Assembly: GCA_023228825.1 (NCBI GenBank)
Contig: JALOAL010000012.1
Coordinates: forward strand, 1-64,000
Direction: 5' to 3'
Source of the DNA: Dehalococcoidia bacterium
Lineage (GTDB): Bacteria; Chloroflexota; Dehalococcoidia; UBA2979
DNA length: 64,000 nucleotides
The notes under the pieces were generated by a model, which was not told the origin of the DNA, searched no databases, and saw only the letters and a program-made list of their open reading frames with translations. The translations under genes and the position numbers were made by a program. Each line of letters begins with the position of its first letter. Position 1 is the first letter of the stretch. Shown one piece after another: positions 15,062 through 24,198 of this stretch.

Positions 15062-15754
15062 TCAGACGGCGCGGGGGAGGGGACGGCCTTCCAGCCAGCC
15101 GAGGTCGAAGGCCGCGAAGGTGTCGATGACGGCGTGGGCGCCGGGCTGCGGGGTGGCGGCAAAAATCGAGGCCTGCCGGGTCTGGATCACCCACATGCCG
15201 GCGGCGGCCGCGGCGGCCACGCCGTGCGCGGAGTCCTCCACGGCGAGGCAGTGGTGCGGCTCCACGCCCAGCAGTGCGGCGGTGTGGAGGTAGATGTCCG
15301 GGTGCGGCTTGGGGTGCTGTACCTCCTCGCCGGTCACCACCAGCGGGAACAGATCCGTCAGGCCGGTGGCGGCCAGCGTGGCCTGCACCCAGGCGGGGCG
15401 AGACATGGAGGCGACGGCCAGGCGTAGGCCCCGGCGGTGGATGGCGCGCACCACGGCGTCCGCGCCGCGCATGGCGGGCGTGGGGCCGGAGCGCAGCAGG
15501 TCCACCAGCGTGTCCGTGTAGCGCTCCCGGAAGACCGGGCGCGGGATGCTGTAGGTGCGCTCGATCCACTCGGTGTAGGAGTCCGCGCCGCCGCCCACGA
15601 AGCGCGCGTACTGCTCCAGGGGAATCACGGCAGGCGCCACCACGCGGCGCGAGGCTTCCAGGTGCACGGGCTCCGTGTCCGCCAGCACGCCGTCCAGGTC
15701 GAAGATCACGGCCTCGATGGGCGCCTGCGGTCCGGGTGAGGGCTGCAGCGTCAT
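15062..15754 (-). CDS. HAD-superfamily phosphatase/phosphoglucomutase-like
   Basis: 230-residue HAD hydrolase of the beta-phosphoglucomutase/phosphatase subgroup. Motif I DLDGVLADTEP holds the nucleophile and acid/base Asp, motif II is the Ser of ASMSRP, motif III the Lys of HPKPHP and motif IV VEDSAHG; a helical cap lies between I and II. The ATG at 15754 overlaps the stop of the SRPBCC gene (ATGA) and has GGAGGTGG upstream. Third gene of the overlapping lysS-SRPBCC-HAD set. Substrate unknown; likely a sugar or polyol phosphate. Confidence 0.92.
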   Translation of the reverse strand: MTLQPSPGPQAPIEAVIFDLDGVLADTEPVHLEASRRVVAPAVIPLEQYARFVGGGADSYTEWIERTYSIPRPVFRERYTDTLVDLLRSGPTPAMRGADAVVRAIHRRGLRLAVASMSRPAWVQATLAATGLTDLFPLVVTGEEVQHPKPHPDIYLHTAALLGVEPHHCLAVEDSAHGVAAAAAAGMWVIQTRQASIFAATPQPGAHAVIDTFAAFDLGWLEGRPLPRAV

Positions 15755-16269
15755 CCGCCAGCCACCTCCGCCGATCCGCCAAGTCGCCCGGCGGACCGTT
15801 CGATATCGCGTTTGAGGTTCCACAGGAAGTCGCGCAGGAACTGCGTCCGCTGGCCGCGATGGAGCAGCGTTTCCATTGCACCGCCCAGGAACCCTCGGGG
15901 AGGACGGTAGACGAGTTCCACGGTCACGTGGCACTCCCGAGGGCCCTCCGGATACAGGCCCCACCGCAGCGTGTCCACCACGCCGCCGTCGTCCATGCGG
16001 TAGACCACCTCGCGCGCATCATCAGAGGGCGTGCGGCGCAGCGAGACGTCCTCCTGCCGCCCGGGCAGCCCGAGGACGAACGAGGCGCCTTCGCTGTCCG
16101 CGCGCACGTCTCGGACGGCGGGCGGGAGCCAGCGGTGGTAGCCGGTGGGATCGGCCAGGTGGGCGCGGACGTCTGGCGCGCCCACGTGGACGTGGACGTC
16201 TTCGCGCAGGGTGGCCCAGCCGCCGCTCCGTCGCGGGGCGGATTCGAACCCCGCCATGTGGTTCGTCAC
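15751..16269 (-). CDS. SRPBCC (START-like) family protein
   Basis: 172 residues with the helix-grip profile of SRPBCC/polyketide-cyclase-like proteins: an amphipathic N-terminal beta strand (EDVHVHVGAPDVRAHLADPT), GYHRWLPPAV, and a long C-terminal helix (FLRDFLWNLKRDIERS). These proteins bind hydrophobic ligands in a deep pocket. The GTG at 16269 overlaps the lysS stop (GTGA) and its own stop overlaps the next start, so the three genes are coupled. An ATG at 16257 is an alternative. Confidence 0.8.
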   Translation of the reverse strand: MTNHMAGFESAPRRSGGWATLREDVHVHVGAPDVRAHLADPTGYHRWLPPAVRDVRADSEGASFVLGLPGRQEDVSLRRTPSDDAREVVYRMDDGGVVDTLRWGLYPEGPRECHVTVELVYRPPRGFLGGAMETLLHRGQRTQFLRDFLWNLKRDIERSAGRLGGSAEVAGG

Positions 16270-17807
16270 TCGGAGACGTCCGTGCGGGCGGCGTCGACCT
16301 CCGCGGCGTCGCCAGCATCGCCAGGATGTTCGTGGGGACGTTCGCCCTGGCGTTCGCGCATGGTGGGGAACAGGATGACCTCGCGCAGGGAGCGCTCGCC
16401 GGTCATCAACTGCACCACGCGGTCCACGCCGATGCCCAGGCCGCCGGCGGGCGGCATGCCATGCTCGATGGCCACAAGGAAGTCCTCGTCCGCCACCTCG
16501 GCCTCTTCGTCGCCGCCGGACTTCTTCGCAGCCTGCTCGGCCATCCGCTCGCGCTGGTCCACGGGGTCGTTCAACTCGCTGTAGGCGTTCGCCAGTTCGT
16601 AGCCCAGGGCGAACAACTCCCAGCGTTCCACCACAGCCGGGTCGTCCACCTTGCGCTTGGCCAGCGGCGACAACTCCGTGGGGTAGTCGAAGATGAAGGT
16701 GGGCTGGATCAGGTTCGGCTCCACGAACTCCGACATCAGCGCGTCCAGCACCGTCCCCCAGGAGGCGCCCTCGTCCGGCCGCACCCCGCGCTCGAGGGCC
16801 ACCTGCGTCAGCGACTCCACCGAGCGGTGGGCGTCCAGGTCAATGCCTGTGTGGTCCAGCAGGGCCTGCCGGTAGGTGATGCGCGCGAACGGCGGCGCCA
16901 GCGAGATCGTGTGCTCGCCGTGCACCAACTCCGTGGCGCCCAGCACGTCCTGCGCCACGTAGGCCAGGAGTTCTTCCAGCATGCGGGCCACATCGTGGTA
17001 GTCGGCGTAGGCCTCGTAGGACTCGAGCAGCGTGAACTCCGGGTTGTGGCGGTAGGAGATGCCCTCGTTGCGGAAGACGCGGCCGATCTCGAACACGCGC
17101 TCGAAGCCGCCCACCAGCAGGCGCTTCAGGTGCAACTCCAGGGAGATGCGGAGGTACAGGTCGCGGTCCAGGGCGTTGTGGTGCGTGAGGAACGGGCGGG
17201 CAGCCGCGCCGCCGGCGTGGTCCTGCAGCACCGGCGTCTCCACCTCCAGGAAGTCGCGGTCCAGGAAGAAGCGACGGATCGCGGACACCACGCGCGAGCG
17301 GGTAAACGCGATCTCCCGCGAGCGCTCGTTGGCGATCAGGTCCAGGTAGCGCTGGCGGTAGCGGGCCTCGATGTCGCTCAGGCCGTGGAACTTGTCCGGC
17401 AGCGGGCGCAGCGCCTTCGTGATCACTCGCCAGGAGGCCACCGCCACGGTGACCTCGCCCATGCGGGTGCGGAAGACGCTGCCGGTGACCTCCAGGAAGT
17501 CGCCCAGGTCCACCAGGTCCAGGTGCTCGAAGTCGTCCAGGGCGTCCCGGCGGAAGTGCAGTTGGATGCGGCCGCCCTGGTCGCGCAGGTCCAGGAAGGC
17601 GGCCTTGCCCATCACTCGCTGCGCCGTGACCCGTCCCACCACGGTCACGGCAACCTGGTTCTCCACCTCGCCGGCGTCCAGGAAGGCCCGGACGGCCTCG
17701 GCTGCGGTGTGAGTGCGGCTGACGCGCGCCGGGTAGGCGTCTGACATCGAAAGCAGCCGCTCGCGCTTCGCCAAGCGCTGCTCGATGAGTTCGTCCTCGG
17801 ACGCCAT
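16266..17807 (-). CDS. lysS: Lysyl-tRNA synthetase (class II)
   Basis: 513-residue class II enzyme that charges tRNA-Lys. An N-terminal OB-fold anticodon-binding domain (about residues 55-150, VTVVGRVTAQRVMGKAAF) precedes the catalytic core with motif 2 (RNEGISYRHNPEFTLLE) and motif 3 (GIGVDRVVQLMTGERSLRE). A charged C-terminal tail of about 25 residues is extra. The ATG at 17807 has GGGGAGGGG upstream and matches the family N-terminus; the eleven codons before it are dropped. Confidence 0.97.
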   Translation of the reverse strand: MASEDELIEQRLAKRERLLSMSDAYPARVSRTHTAAEAVRAFLDAGEVENQVAVTVVGRVTAQRVMGKAAFLDLRDQGGRIQLHFRRDALDDFEHLDLVDLGDFLEVTGSVFRTRMGEVTVAVASWRVITKALRPLPDKFHGLSDIEARYRQRYLDLIANERSREIAFTRSRVVSAIRRFFLDRDFLEVETPVLQDHAGGAAARPFLTHHNALDRDLYLRISLELHLKRLLVGGFERVFEIGRVFRNEGISYRHNPEFTLLESYEAYADYHDVARMLEELLAYVAQDVLGATELVHGEHTISLAPPFARITYRQALLDHTGIDLDAHRSVESLTQVALERGVRPDEGASWGTVLDALMSEFVEPNLIQPTFIFDYPTELSPLAKRKVDDPAVVERWELFALGYELANAYSELNDPVDQRERMAEQAAKKSGGDEEAEVADEDFLVAIEHGMPPAGGLGIGVDRVVQLMTGERSLREVILFPTMRERQGERPHEHPGDAGDAAEVDAARTDVSE

Positions 17808-17969
17808 GGCACCCCTCCCCGTCGTGATCCACGTTCGCATATCGTCCGGATACGCGCCTCGGGGGCAGGATGACGAGGGGCCGCGAGGGCTACCGAGAGC
17901 CCCGGGCGCGGGGCGTCCGGGGCCTCGTCCGGGGGCGACCTCGGACGGCGGTCAGCCGCGAGGAGCCGC

Positions 17970-18443
17970 CTACGAGACGGACGTGACGGTGAACTCGGTC
18001 TCGCCGCGCGGGGTCTGGATCTTCACGGTCTCACCGCGCTTCTTGCCGATGAGGGCGCGTCCCACGGGGGACTTGTGGCTGATGCGGCCCTGCGTGGGGT
18101 CCGCCTCAGTGGGGCCCACCACCTGGTACTTGCGGCTCTTGCCGTCCTGGCCCTTCACGGTCACGTTGGAGCCCACCTGGACGGTCTTGGACTTCTGTGC
18201 GGCCTTCTCGTCGATGATCGCCGCGTTTTCCAGCGTGCGCTCGATCTCCGCGATGCGGCCCTCCAGGAACGCCTGCTGGTTCTTGGCGTCCTCGTACTGG
18301 GCGTCCAGTTGGTCAGGGCCCAGTTCCTGCGCCTCGCGGATCAGGGCGGCCACCTCCGCGCGGCGGACGGTCTTCAGGGTGTGGAGTTCCTCCACCAGGC
18401 GGTCGTAGCCAGCCTTCGTCAGGAGCGCCGGTTCGTCGACCAT
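17970..18443 (-). CDS. greA: Transcription elongation factor GreA
   Basis: 157-residue transcript-cleavage factor that rescues backtracked RNA polymerase. The N-terminal antiparallel coiled coil (LTKAGYDRLVEELHTLK onward) and the C-terminal FKBP-like domain with SHKSPVGRALIGKKRGE are clear. The coil tip reads GPDQLDAQYEDAK instead of the usual G-D-L-S-E-N-A-E-Y type, so the two catalytic acids appear shifted by one residue (D-x-x-D). ATG at 18443 has GAGG about 9 nt upstream; promoter at 18592-18620. Confidence 0.94.
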   Translation of the reverse strand: MVDEPALLTKAGYDRLVEELHTLKTVRRAEVAALIREAQELGPDQLDAQYEDAKNQQAFLEGRIAEIERTLENAAIIDEKAAQKSKTVQVGSNVTVKGQDGKSRKYQVVGPTEADPTQGRISHKSPVGRALIGKKRGETVKIQTPRGETEFTVTSVS

Positions 18444-18591
18444 ATCGTCTTGCCTCGCAATAGGGCGTGCTTGAGTTGGGGGGCTTGCCGGTGACGGCGT
18501 CCGAAGGGGACGACCGCATGCGGCGGGGTTGGCTCGTAAACCAAGAAGGCGGACTTACCGGAGCCCGGCAAGCCCGCGTTGAATGCGCGCG

Positions 18592-18620
18592 ATACTAGCA
18601 GATTTCCGGCTCATGGTGAA
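18592..18620 (-). promoter_or_regulatory. Predicted greA promoter
   Basis: Minus-strand -35 TTCACC (18615-18620), 17-bp spacer, -10 TAGTAT (18592-18597). It implies a greA leader of about 145 nt. Confidence 0.5.
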
Positions 18621-18741
18621 TAAGCGGGGTGGAGCATGCCAACCCCACGTCCCGCTGCCCGCGCGCCGAGGCCGAAACTGTTGGGATGCTTGAATCTATT
18701 GAAATGATTGGGCGCCTGCCCGTTTCGCGGTGCGACGGTGC

Positions 18742-18747
18742 TAGAAT
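18742..18747 (+). promoter_or_regulatory. Predicted -10 TAGAAT of the HtrA-like protease gene
   Basis: TAGAAT lies 51 nt before the GTG start; no convincing -35 is spaced correctly. The rest of the 355-bp region between greA and the protease gene holds the greA promoter and nothing else recognised. Confidence 0.4.
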
Positions 18748-18798
18748 ACGCGCCAAGCGGGGCAGATTCGGGACGCTGGTACGGCGACCGAACTGGGG

Positions 18799-19947
18799 GT
18801 GCGTGCCATCATCGCGACGCCCGTGCGGATCGTCGGCCTCGCCATGCTATGCCTCGCGGCTGGCGCGCTCGGTGGCGTCTCCGGGGCCCTGCTGGTGAAT
18901 GCCCTGGACGAGGACGCCCAGAGCGCACGCGTCGCCTCGGAGGCTCCCGCCACCCCCACGCCGGATGCGGGCGAGCGCCTGCGCCTCTCGCTCCCGGAGG
19001 CGATGGACGCGGTGGTCAGCATCCTGGTGGACCTGCCGCCCGGGGAGACCGAGGCCGGCCAGCCTACCGAGCGCCAGAACTTCGGCACCGGCGTGGTGGT
19101 CTCCTCGGACGGCCTCGTGTTGACGAACCAGCACGTGCTGGAGGGCGCCTCGCGCATCCGCGTGGTGCTCCCCACGGGCGAGGAACGCGAGGCCTCACCC
19201 CTCGCGGACGACGCCCCGTTCCACGACGTGGCGCTGCTGCAGACCAACGGCCGAGGGCTACGCACCGCGCGCCTGGGGGACTCGGCCGCCGCCATGCCCG
19301 GCGACCCCATCGCGGTGATCGCCAGCGGCATCGTGACGTTCGACAACCAGGTGAAGGTGGGGGTGATCTCCGCCCGGGACCTGGCGTTTCCTCGTGAAGG
19401 CGTGATCCTGGAGGGCCTGCTGCAGACGGACGCCGCCGTGAACAACGGCGACTCCGGCGGTGCGCTCGTGAACGCGGAGGGCGAGGTGATTGGCCTGGTC
19501 ACGTTCGTCGTGCGCACCAACGCCAACGGCCAGGAGGTGCAGGGGGTGGCCATGGCGCACGCCATGGAGGACCTCCGGCCCTTCATCCAGGCCGTGCGCG
19601 CGGACGGCGTGAACCCCCGTGGCCGCATCGGCATTGAGCGGCTGGGGCGGCACCATGTCCCGCTGACCCCGGCACTGGCCGCGGAGCGCGGCCTGCCGAT
19701 GGCCGCCGGCGCCCTGGTGCTGGCGGTGGAGCCGGAGAGCCCGGCCGCACTGGCAGGCATCCAGCCCGGCGACGTGGTGCTGGGCGTGGGTGGCGTGGCC
19801 ATTGAAGGGCTGGCGCCATTTCCAAACCTGCTGGCTAGCGCTCAACCGGGTGATCGGGTGACCCTGAGCGTCTGGCGCAACGGGGAGACGCGAGACGTGA
19901 CCGTGGAACCACGGCCGGTCCGCATCGCAATTCGGAGCGCGCCATGA
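18799..19947 (+). CDS. HtrA/DegP-type serine protease with PDZ domain
   Basis: 382-residue membrane-anchored trypsin-like protease for envelope protein quality control. One N-terminal hydrophobic segment (residues 10-35) anchors it; the catalytic triad is His112 (NQHVL), Asp143 (FHDVALL) and Ser219 (NNGDSGGAL). A single PDZ domain follows (about 285-370, with ALAGIQPGDVVLGVGG). Start is GTG at 18799. Followed 112 nt later by the GH18-like membrane protein on the same strand. Confidence 0.93.
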   Translation: MRAIIATPVRIVGLAMLCLAAGALGGVSGALLVNALDEDAQSARVASEAPATPTPDAGERLRLSLPEAMDAVVSILVDLPPGETEAGQPTERQNFGTGVVVSSDGLVLTNQHVLEGASRIRVVLPTGEEREASPLADDAPFHDVALLQTNGRGLRTARLGDSAAAMPGDPIAVIASGIVTFDNQVKVGVISARDLAFPREGVILEGLLQTDAAVNNGDSGGALVNAEGEVIGLVTFVVRTNANGQEVQGVAMAHAMEDLRPFIQAVRADGVNPRGRIGIERLGRHHVPLTPALAAERGLPMAAGALVLAVEPESPAALAGIQPGDVVLGVGGVAIEGLAPFPNLLASAQPGDRVTLSVWRNGETRDVTVEPRPVRIAIRSAP

Positions 19948-20059
19948 CCGTTCCAGCATCGGCCCGGGCCGTCCCGCCGATAGGCAGTCACAGACGGCAC
20001 CCGCCGCAGGCGACACGCCCGCGCCCGCTCTGGCGCGGCATGCTCATGGAGGATCGGCG

Positions 20060-22066
20060 ATGACCCGTCCACCAGACGACTTCGACCGCGAGGACGACTA
20101 CGCCTTCGAGGACGACTACGAGGACCCCGGCTTCCCGCCGGAGGACGACCTGCCCCCGCCGCCCGCCCCACGGCGGGACGACGGGGCCATGTTCGCCCCG
20201 GTGGTGTTCGATGACGACGAGGACGAGCGGCGGCGCTCCTTCCGCCCCTCAGCGGAGTACGAGAGCGACGCCGGTCTGCTGCGGGTGCTGGGCATCATCG
20301 CGGTGCTCGGCGTGGTCATCATCGCGCTGGTGTTGCCGTGGTCCCCGATCTCCGTGGTGGGCGGCGACGACGACGACTTCCCGTCCGAAGCGCGTGACCT
20401 GCCCACGGTGCCGGAGGGGCTGACCGGCCTGAGCCGCCTCTTCGAGATCGAGGTGCCGGCGGAGTACGTGGGACGCTCGCTCTCCGTGGAGATCCCCCTG
20501 CAGGACGGGGTGGACGACGGCTCCAACGTGGCCATCTACTCCTGGGTGGGCGACCGCTGGGAGCGGCTGGCGGCGGCGCAACTGGACGAGGCTGGCCGCG
20601 TGGCCACAGGCACGATCCCGGCGCAGACTGCCGTGCTCTCGCTGGCCGTCCTCCAGCGCACCGCGCTGGCGCACAGCCTGGGCCTGATCGTGGACGCCGG
20701 ACAGACACCGGACCCAGTGGGCTTGCAGAGCGCGTCCACCGTGGTCGTGCTCGCCGGCTACCTGCTGCCCGACGGTGACAGCGAGGGCACCATGAACGCG
20801 GAGCCCGCGCTGGTGCAGCCGGCCGTGCAGGCCGCCGGCGATACGCCGGTCTACCTGGGCATCTCCGGCGACGTGAACCCGCGGGGCATCCTGGCCACGG
20901 CGGAGAGCATCACCGCCCACGTGGACGAGGTGACGGCGGCCGTCCAGTCACTGGACGTGGACGGCGTCTACCTGGACTACCAGGGGGTCTCCGCAGAGCA
21001 GGGCGCGGCGTTCACCGCGCTCGTCACGCAACTGGACGAGCGGCTCACGCAGGCCTCCATGGGCCTGATCGTGGGCGTCCCGGCGGGTGCATCCGGCGGC
21101 TACGACTGGGCAGGCCTGCAGGCCGCCGCGGACTCCCTCTGGGTGAGGGCGCCCCTGGACCCGACGACGTACTACGACACCGTGGGCTCGATCCTGACCA
21201 GCGCGAGCGGCGTGGACGCCAGCCGCGTCTCGCTCATCCTGGACCGCCGGTCGGCGATCTCGAGCGGCGCCGCGCCGGCGGAGCCGATCACGCTGCTGCA
21301 GGCGCTCACCACCGCCAGCGCCATGGACCTGAACGTGGACGCCATTGGCCCCGGCTCGCCGGTGACCATGCGCACGCGGTACCTCGGCGCCGGGGAGGCC
21401 GCGTTGCACTGGGACGAGGCGGCCCGCGCCGTCTCCTTCACGTACCAGGACAACAGCCTGGAGCACCGCGTGTGGATCCAGAACCGCTACGCCTTCGCCT
21501 TTGCGCTGGAGGCGGCCGGGAACGCGGGCTTCGGCGGCATCGCGGTGGCCTCGGCGGCGGCGGACGCCGCGCACCCGGACGTGTGGGAGCCCGTGGCGGA
21601 GTTCATCGAGCAGGGCAACGTCACCCTTCTGAAGCCGTATGGCCCGTACCTCACCGCCTGCTGGGAGGCCTCGGACGGGCAGGTGGAGGGCCAGCCGCCG
21701 TGCTGGACGCAGGAGGCGGACACGAGCGCCGTGGTCTGGCGCGCCCCCCAGGCGGAGGGTGCGTATACGGTGCGCCTCGTGGTGTCGGACGGCGTCACGT
21801 TCGTCGCGCAGGAGGTCCTCCTGCGCGTGGGCGAGGAGGCTCCCACCTCCGAGCCGGCGGATGAGCCTACGGCGGAACCGACGGCGGAACCCACGGCGGA
21901 ACCGACGGCGGAACCCACGGACGAGCCAACGGCGGAACCCACGGACGAGCCGACGGACGAGCCCACGGACGAACCGACGGACGAGCCCACGGACGAACCG
22001 ACGGCCACGGAGACCCCCGCCCCCACGGCGACTGACGAGCCCGCCGGCCCGGCGGGCAACGACTAG
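20060..22066 (+). CDS. Membrane-anchored GH18-like protein with substituted catalytic Glu
   Basis: 668 residues. An acidic cytoplasmic N-terminus (1-72) precedes one membrane helix (73-94), then an exported part. Residues about 225-560 resemble the GH18 chitinase/spore-cortex-lytic fold: a beta-strand motif DGVYLDYQ at 301-308 sits where GH18 enzymes have D-x-x-D-x-D-x-E, and a late strand NAGFGGIAV matches the barrel end. The catalytic Glu is Gln308, so binding rather than hydrolysis is likely. The C-terminus is an EPTA/EPTD repeat tract. ATG 20060 has GGAGG upstream. Confidence 0.75.
   Translation: MTRPPDDFDREDDYAFEDDYEDPGFPPEDDLPPPPAPRRDDGAMFAPVVFDDDEDERRRSFRPSAEYESDAGLLRVLGIIAVLGVVIIALVLPWSPISVVGGDDDDFPSEARDLPTVPEGLTGLSRLFEIEVPAEYVGRSLSVEIPLQDGVDDGSNVAIYSWVGDRWERLAAAQLDEAGRVATGTIPAQTAVLSLAVLQRTALAHSLGLIVDAGQTPDPVGLQSASTVVVLAGYLLPDGDSEGTMNAEPALVQPAVQAAGDTPVYLGISGDVNPRGILATAESITAHVDEVTAAVQSLDVDGVYLDYQGVSAEQGAAFTALVTQLDERLTQASMGLIVGVPAGASGGYDWAGLQAAADSLWVRAPLDPTTYYDTVGSILTSASGVDASRVSLILDRRSAISSGAAPAEPITLLQALTTASAMDLNVDAIGPGSPVTMRTRYLGAGEAALHWDEAARAVSFTYQDNSLEHRVWIQNRYAFAFALEAAGNAGFGGIAVASAAADAAHPDVWEPVAEFIEQGNVTLLKPYGPYLTACWEASDGQVEGQPPCWTQEADTSAVVWRAPQAEGAYTVRLVVSDGVTFVAQEVLLRVGEEAPTSEPADEPTAEPTAEPTAEPTAEPTDEPTAEPTDEPTDEPTDEPTDEPTDEPTATETPAPTATDEPAGPAGND
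21856..22014 (+). repeat. Tetrapeptide EPTA/EPTD coding repeat
   Basis: In-frame 12-bp units (GAGCC/GAACC-ACGG-C/A-type) encode E-P-T-A or E-P-T-D at least a dozen times near the C-terminus of the GH18-like protein; probably an extended wall-spanning stalk. Confidence 0.8.
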
Positions 22067-22067
22067 G

Positions 22068-22742
22068 ATGCCGGCGCACGGGCCTCGAGTGATCGCGGGC
22101 AGCGCGCGCGGCACCGAGTTGAAGTGGCCGAAGTCCGGGGGGACGCGGCCCACCACCGGCCGCCTGCGCGAGTCACTCTTCTCCATGCTGGAGGCCGCTC
22201 GCGTCTCCTTCGACTCCGTGCTCGACCTGTACGCCGGTAGCGGCGCGCTGGGTATCGAGGCGCTCTCGCGGGGCGGAGGCGAGGCCACGTTCGTGGAGTC
22301 AGATCCACGCGCGGCGGCGGTGATCCGCGAGAATCTGAGACGCGTACGCATGGAAGATCGCGCCCAGGTGCGCGTGGCACGGGTGGGCCGCTGGCGGCCG
22401 CCGGAGGGCACCCTCTACACGCTGGTACTGGCCGATCCCCCCTATGATGGCGCGACGCCGTGGGCCGCCGTGGAGTCTGCGGTGCGGGGCGCGTTGTCGG
22501 ACAGCGCTGCCGTGGTGGTGGAGCGGGATGCGCGCCGCGAGGCGCCGGACTCGCTGGCCGGACGCCCGCTGTGGCGGGACCGGCGGCAGGGTGCGGGCGC
22601 CGTGGCGATCTATCGGCGCACCGCAGACGGCGGAGACGAAGTTTGGGACGAGGCGAGCGACGAGATCGATGAGGGCGACGAGACGCCTCGGACGGACGTT
22701 GGCAGCACAGACAGCAGGTACCTGGAGGGGACCACTACATGA
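22068..22742 (+). CDS. rsmD: 16S rRNA (guanine966-N2)-methyltransferase
   Basis: 224-residue SAM-dependent methyltransferase that modifies G966 of 16S rRNA. Hallmarks are GSARGTELKWP, RPTTGRLRESLFSML, the SAM-binding DLYAGSGALGIEALSRG and catalytic ADPPY. After the usual end (VAIYRRT) there is an acidic extension of about 38 residues not typical of the family. The ATG at 22068 is 1 nt after the preceding stop; its own stop overlaps the coaD start (ATGA), the common rsmD-coaD pairing. Confidence 0.93.
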   Translation: MPAHGPRVIAGSARGTELKWPKSGGTRPTTGRLRESLFSMLEAARVSFDSVLDLYAGSGALGIEALSRGGGEATFVESDPRAAAVIRENLRRVRMEDRAQVRVARVGRWRPPEGTLYTLVLADPPYDGATPWAAVESAVRGALSDSAAVVVERDARREAPDSLAGRPLWRDRRQGAGAVAIYRRTADGGDEVWDEASDEIDEGDETPRTDVGSTDSRYLEGTTT

Positions 22743-23221
22743 CGGTTGCGCTGTACGCGGGTCGATTCGACCCCGTCACGAACGGACACCTGGACATCGC
22801 GTCGCGCGCGGCGCACATCTTTGACCAGGTGGTGATCGGCGTCGCCGCCAGCCGTTCGGCGCTGTTCTCACTGGAGGAGCGCATCGCGCTGTTCGAGGGC
22901 GCCCTCGGCAACGCGGGGCTGGAGAACGTGCGTGTCACGGCCATTGCCGGGCTCACAGTGGACGAGGCGCGCGCCCAGGGGGCCCAGGTGCTGGTGCGTG
23001 GCCTGCGCGCCGGGGACTTCGGCTACGAGTTCGATATGACCCTGATGAACCGGCACATGGCGCCGGACATTGACTCCGTGTACCTGATGACGGCGCTGGA
23101 ACACTCCTTCGTCAGCGGCACGCGCGTCCGCGAACTGGCCTCGTTCGGCCGGGACGTGAGCGAGTTCGTGCCGGAAGCCGTGAATGATGCCATCCTGAAG
23201 AAGTTCGCCCAGCCGAAGTAG
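22739..23221 (+). CDS. coaD: Phosphopantetheine adenylyltransferase
   Basis: 160-residue enzyme of CoA biosynthesis that joins 4'-phosphopantetheine and ATP to dephospho-CoA. The nucleotidyltransferase motif TNGH is in AGRFDPVTNGHLDIA, and VLVRGLRAGDFGYEFDM and the C-terminal TRVRELASFGRDVSEFVP follow as in the family. Translationally coupled to rsmD by a 4-nt overlap. Confidence 0.97.
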   Translation: MTVALYAGRFDPVTNGHLDIASRAAHIFDQVVIGVAASRSALFSLEERIALFEGALGNAGLENVRVTAIAGLTVDEARAQGAQVLVRGLRAGDFGYEFDMTLMNRHMAPDIDSVYLMTALEHSFVSGTRVRELASFGRDVSEFVPEAVNDAILKKFAQPK

Positions 23222-23313
23222 GCCGGACGCCCGTACGATCCGTCCCGACCGGGGCGGCCGCCAACACCACCGCACCCAACACCACCGCAACCAGCACCAG
23301 AGGAGGCGGACCC

Positions 23314-24198
23314 ATGGACTTACTCCACCTGGTGGACCGACTCGAAGAGATGGTCGCCGGCGCTCAGAAGATGCCCATCGGCAACCGCGCGATCCTGGAT
23401 CGGCGGCGCATGCTGGACCTCATCGATCAGATGCGCATCGCCATCCCAAACGAGGTGCGGGAGGCGCAGGACATCGTGGCGCAGCGGGACGGCATCAAGC
23501 GCGAGGCGGAGGAGGAGGGCCGCATCATTGTGGCCCGGGCGGAGGAGCGCGCGGCGGACCTGGTGGAGGAACACGCCATCACCACCGCCGCCAAGCGCCG
23601 CGCCGAGGAGATCGCTGTCGAGGCGGAGCGCCGCCTGGAGCAACAGATCGATGCCGCGAACCAGGACATTGCCCAGCGCATCCAGGAGTCTCGCCGCATC
23701 GCGCGGGAGCAGATGGAAGCCGCGGACGAGTACGCGCGCGAACTGCTGATCCGGCTGGAGCGACAGTTGCAGGCCTTCCAGAACTCAATCCACGCGGGTG
23801 TGCAGCAACTGGAGCCGCAGCCGCCCCCGTTCCCGGACCGGCCGGCGCCTCTGCACGACCAGGACGACCCGCGATACGGCGCCCCGCAGGTCCGCTACTC
23901 GGACGACCGCCCCGCCCCCACGCCGCCGTACGACGAGCCGACCTGGGTGCGCGAGTCGCGAGGGGCTGGTGGCTCGCTGTTCGGTGACGAGGGGGCCGGT
24001 GACCAGGGGGCCCGTGACCAGGGCGAATTGGAGAACCTGCTGCAACCTCGGCGTCCACTGGCGCAGATGGCGCTGGACGACGACGCGGCGCCCGAACCGG
24101 CCAATCCCGGCGTGATCGACGACTTTGAGAACGAGCCGTACGACGACGACCCGATGCTCCGCCCCGCCCGTGACCGCCGCGAGGATGACCTGGACTAG
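23314..24198 (+). CDS. Coiled-coil protein conserved next to coaD in Chloroflexota
   Basis: 294 residues: a start MDLLHLVDRLEEMVAGAQK, then a continuous charged coiled coil to about residue 165 with heptads rich in Ala, Glu and Arg, then a Pro/Asp-rich disordered tail. No nucleotide-binding motif is present, although relatives are often mislabelled ATPase. The DivIVA-like organisation suggests a scaffolding role, which is inference. ATG has AGGAGG 7 nt upstream. Its stop overlaps the convergent capA-like stop at CTAG. Confidence 0.8.
   Translation: MDLLHLVDRLEEMVAGAQKMPIGNRAILDRRRMLDLIDQMRIAIPNEVREAQDIVAQRDGIKREAEEEGRIIVARAEERAADLVEEHAITTAAKRRAEEIAVEAERRLEQQIDAANQDIAQRIQESRRIAREQMEAADEYARELLIRLERQLQAFQNSIHAGVQQLEPQPPPFPDRPAPLHDQDDPRYGAPQVRYSDDRPAPTPPYDEPTWVRESRGAGGSLFGDEGAGDQGARDQGELENLLQPRRPLAQMALDDDAAPEPANPGVIDDFENEPYDDDPMLRPARDRREDDLD

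Noticed and set aside
21856..22014. Regular 12-bp repeats as a CRISPR array
   Set aside because: The repeats are in frame, have no spacers and encode EPTA/EPTD units of a stalk.
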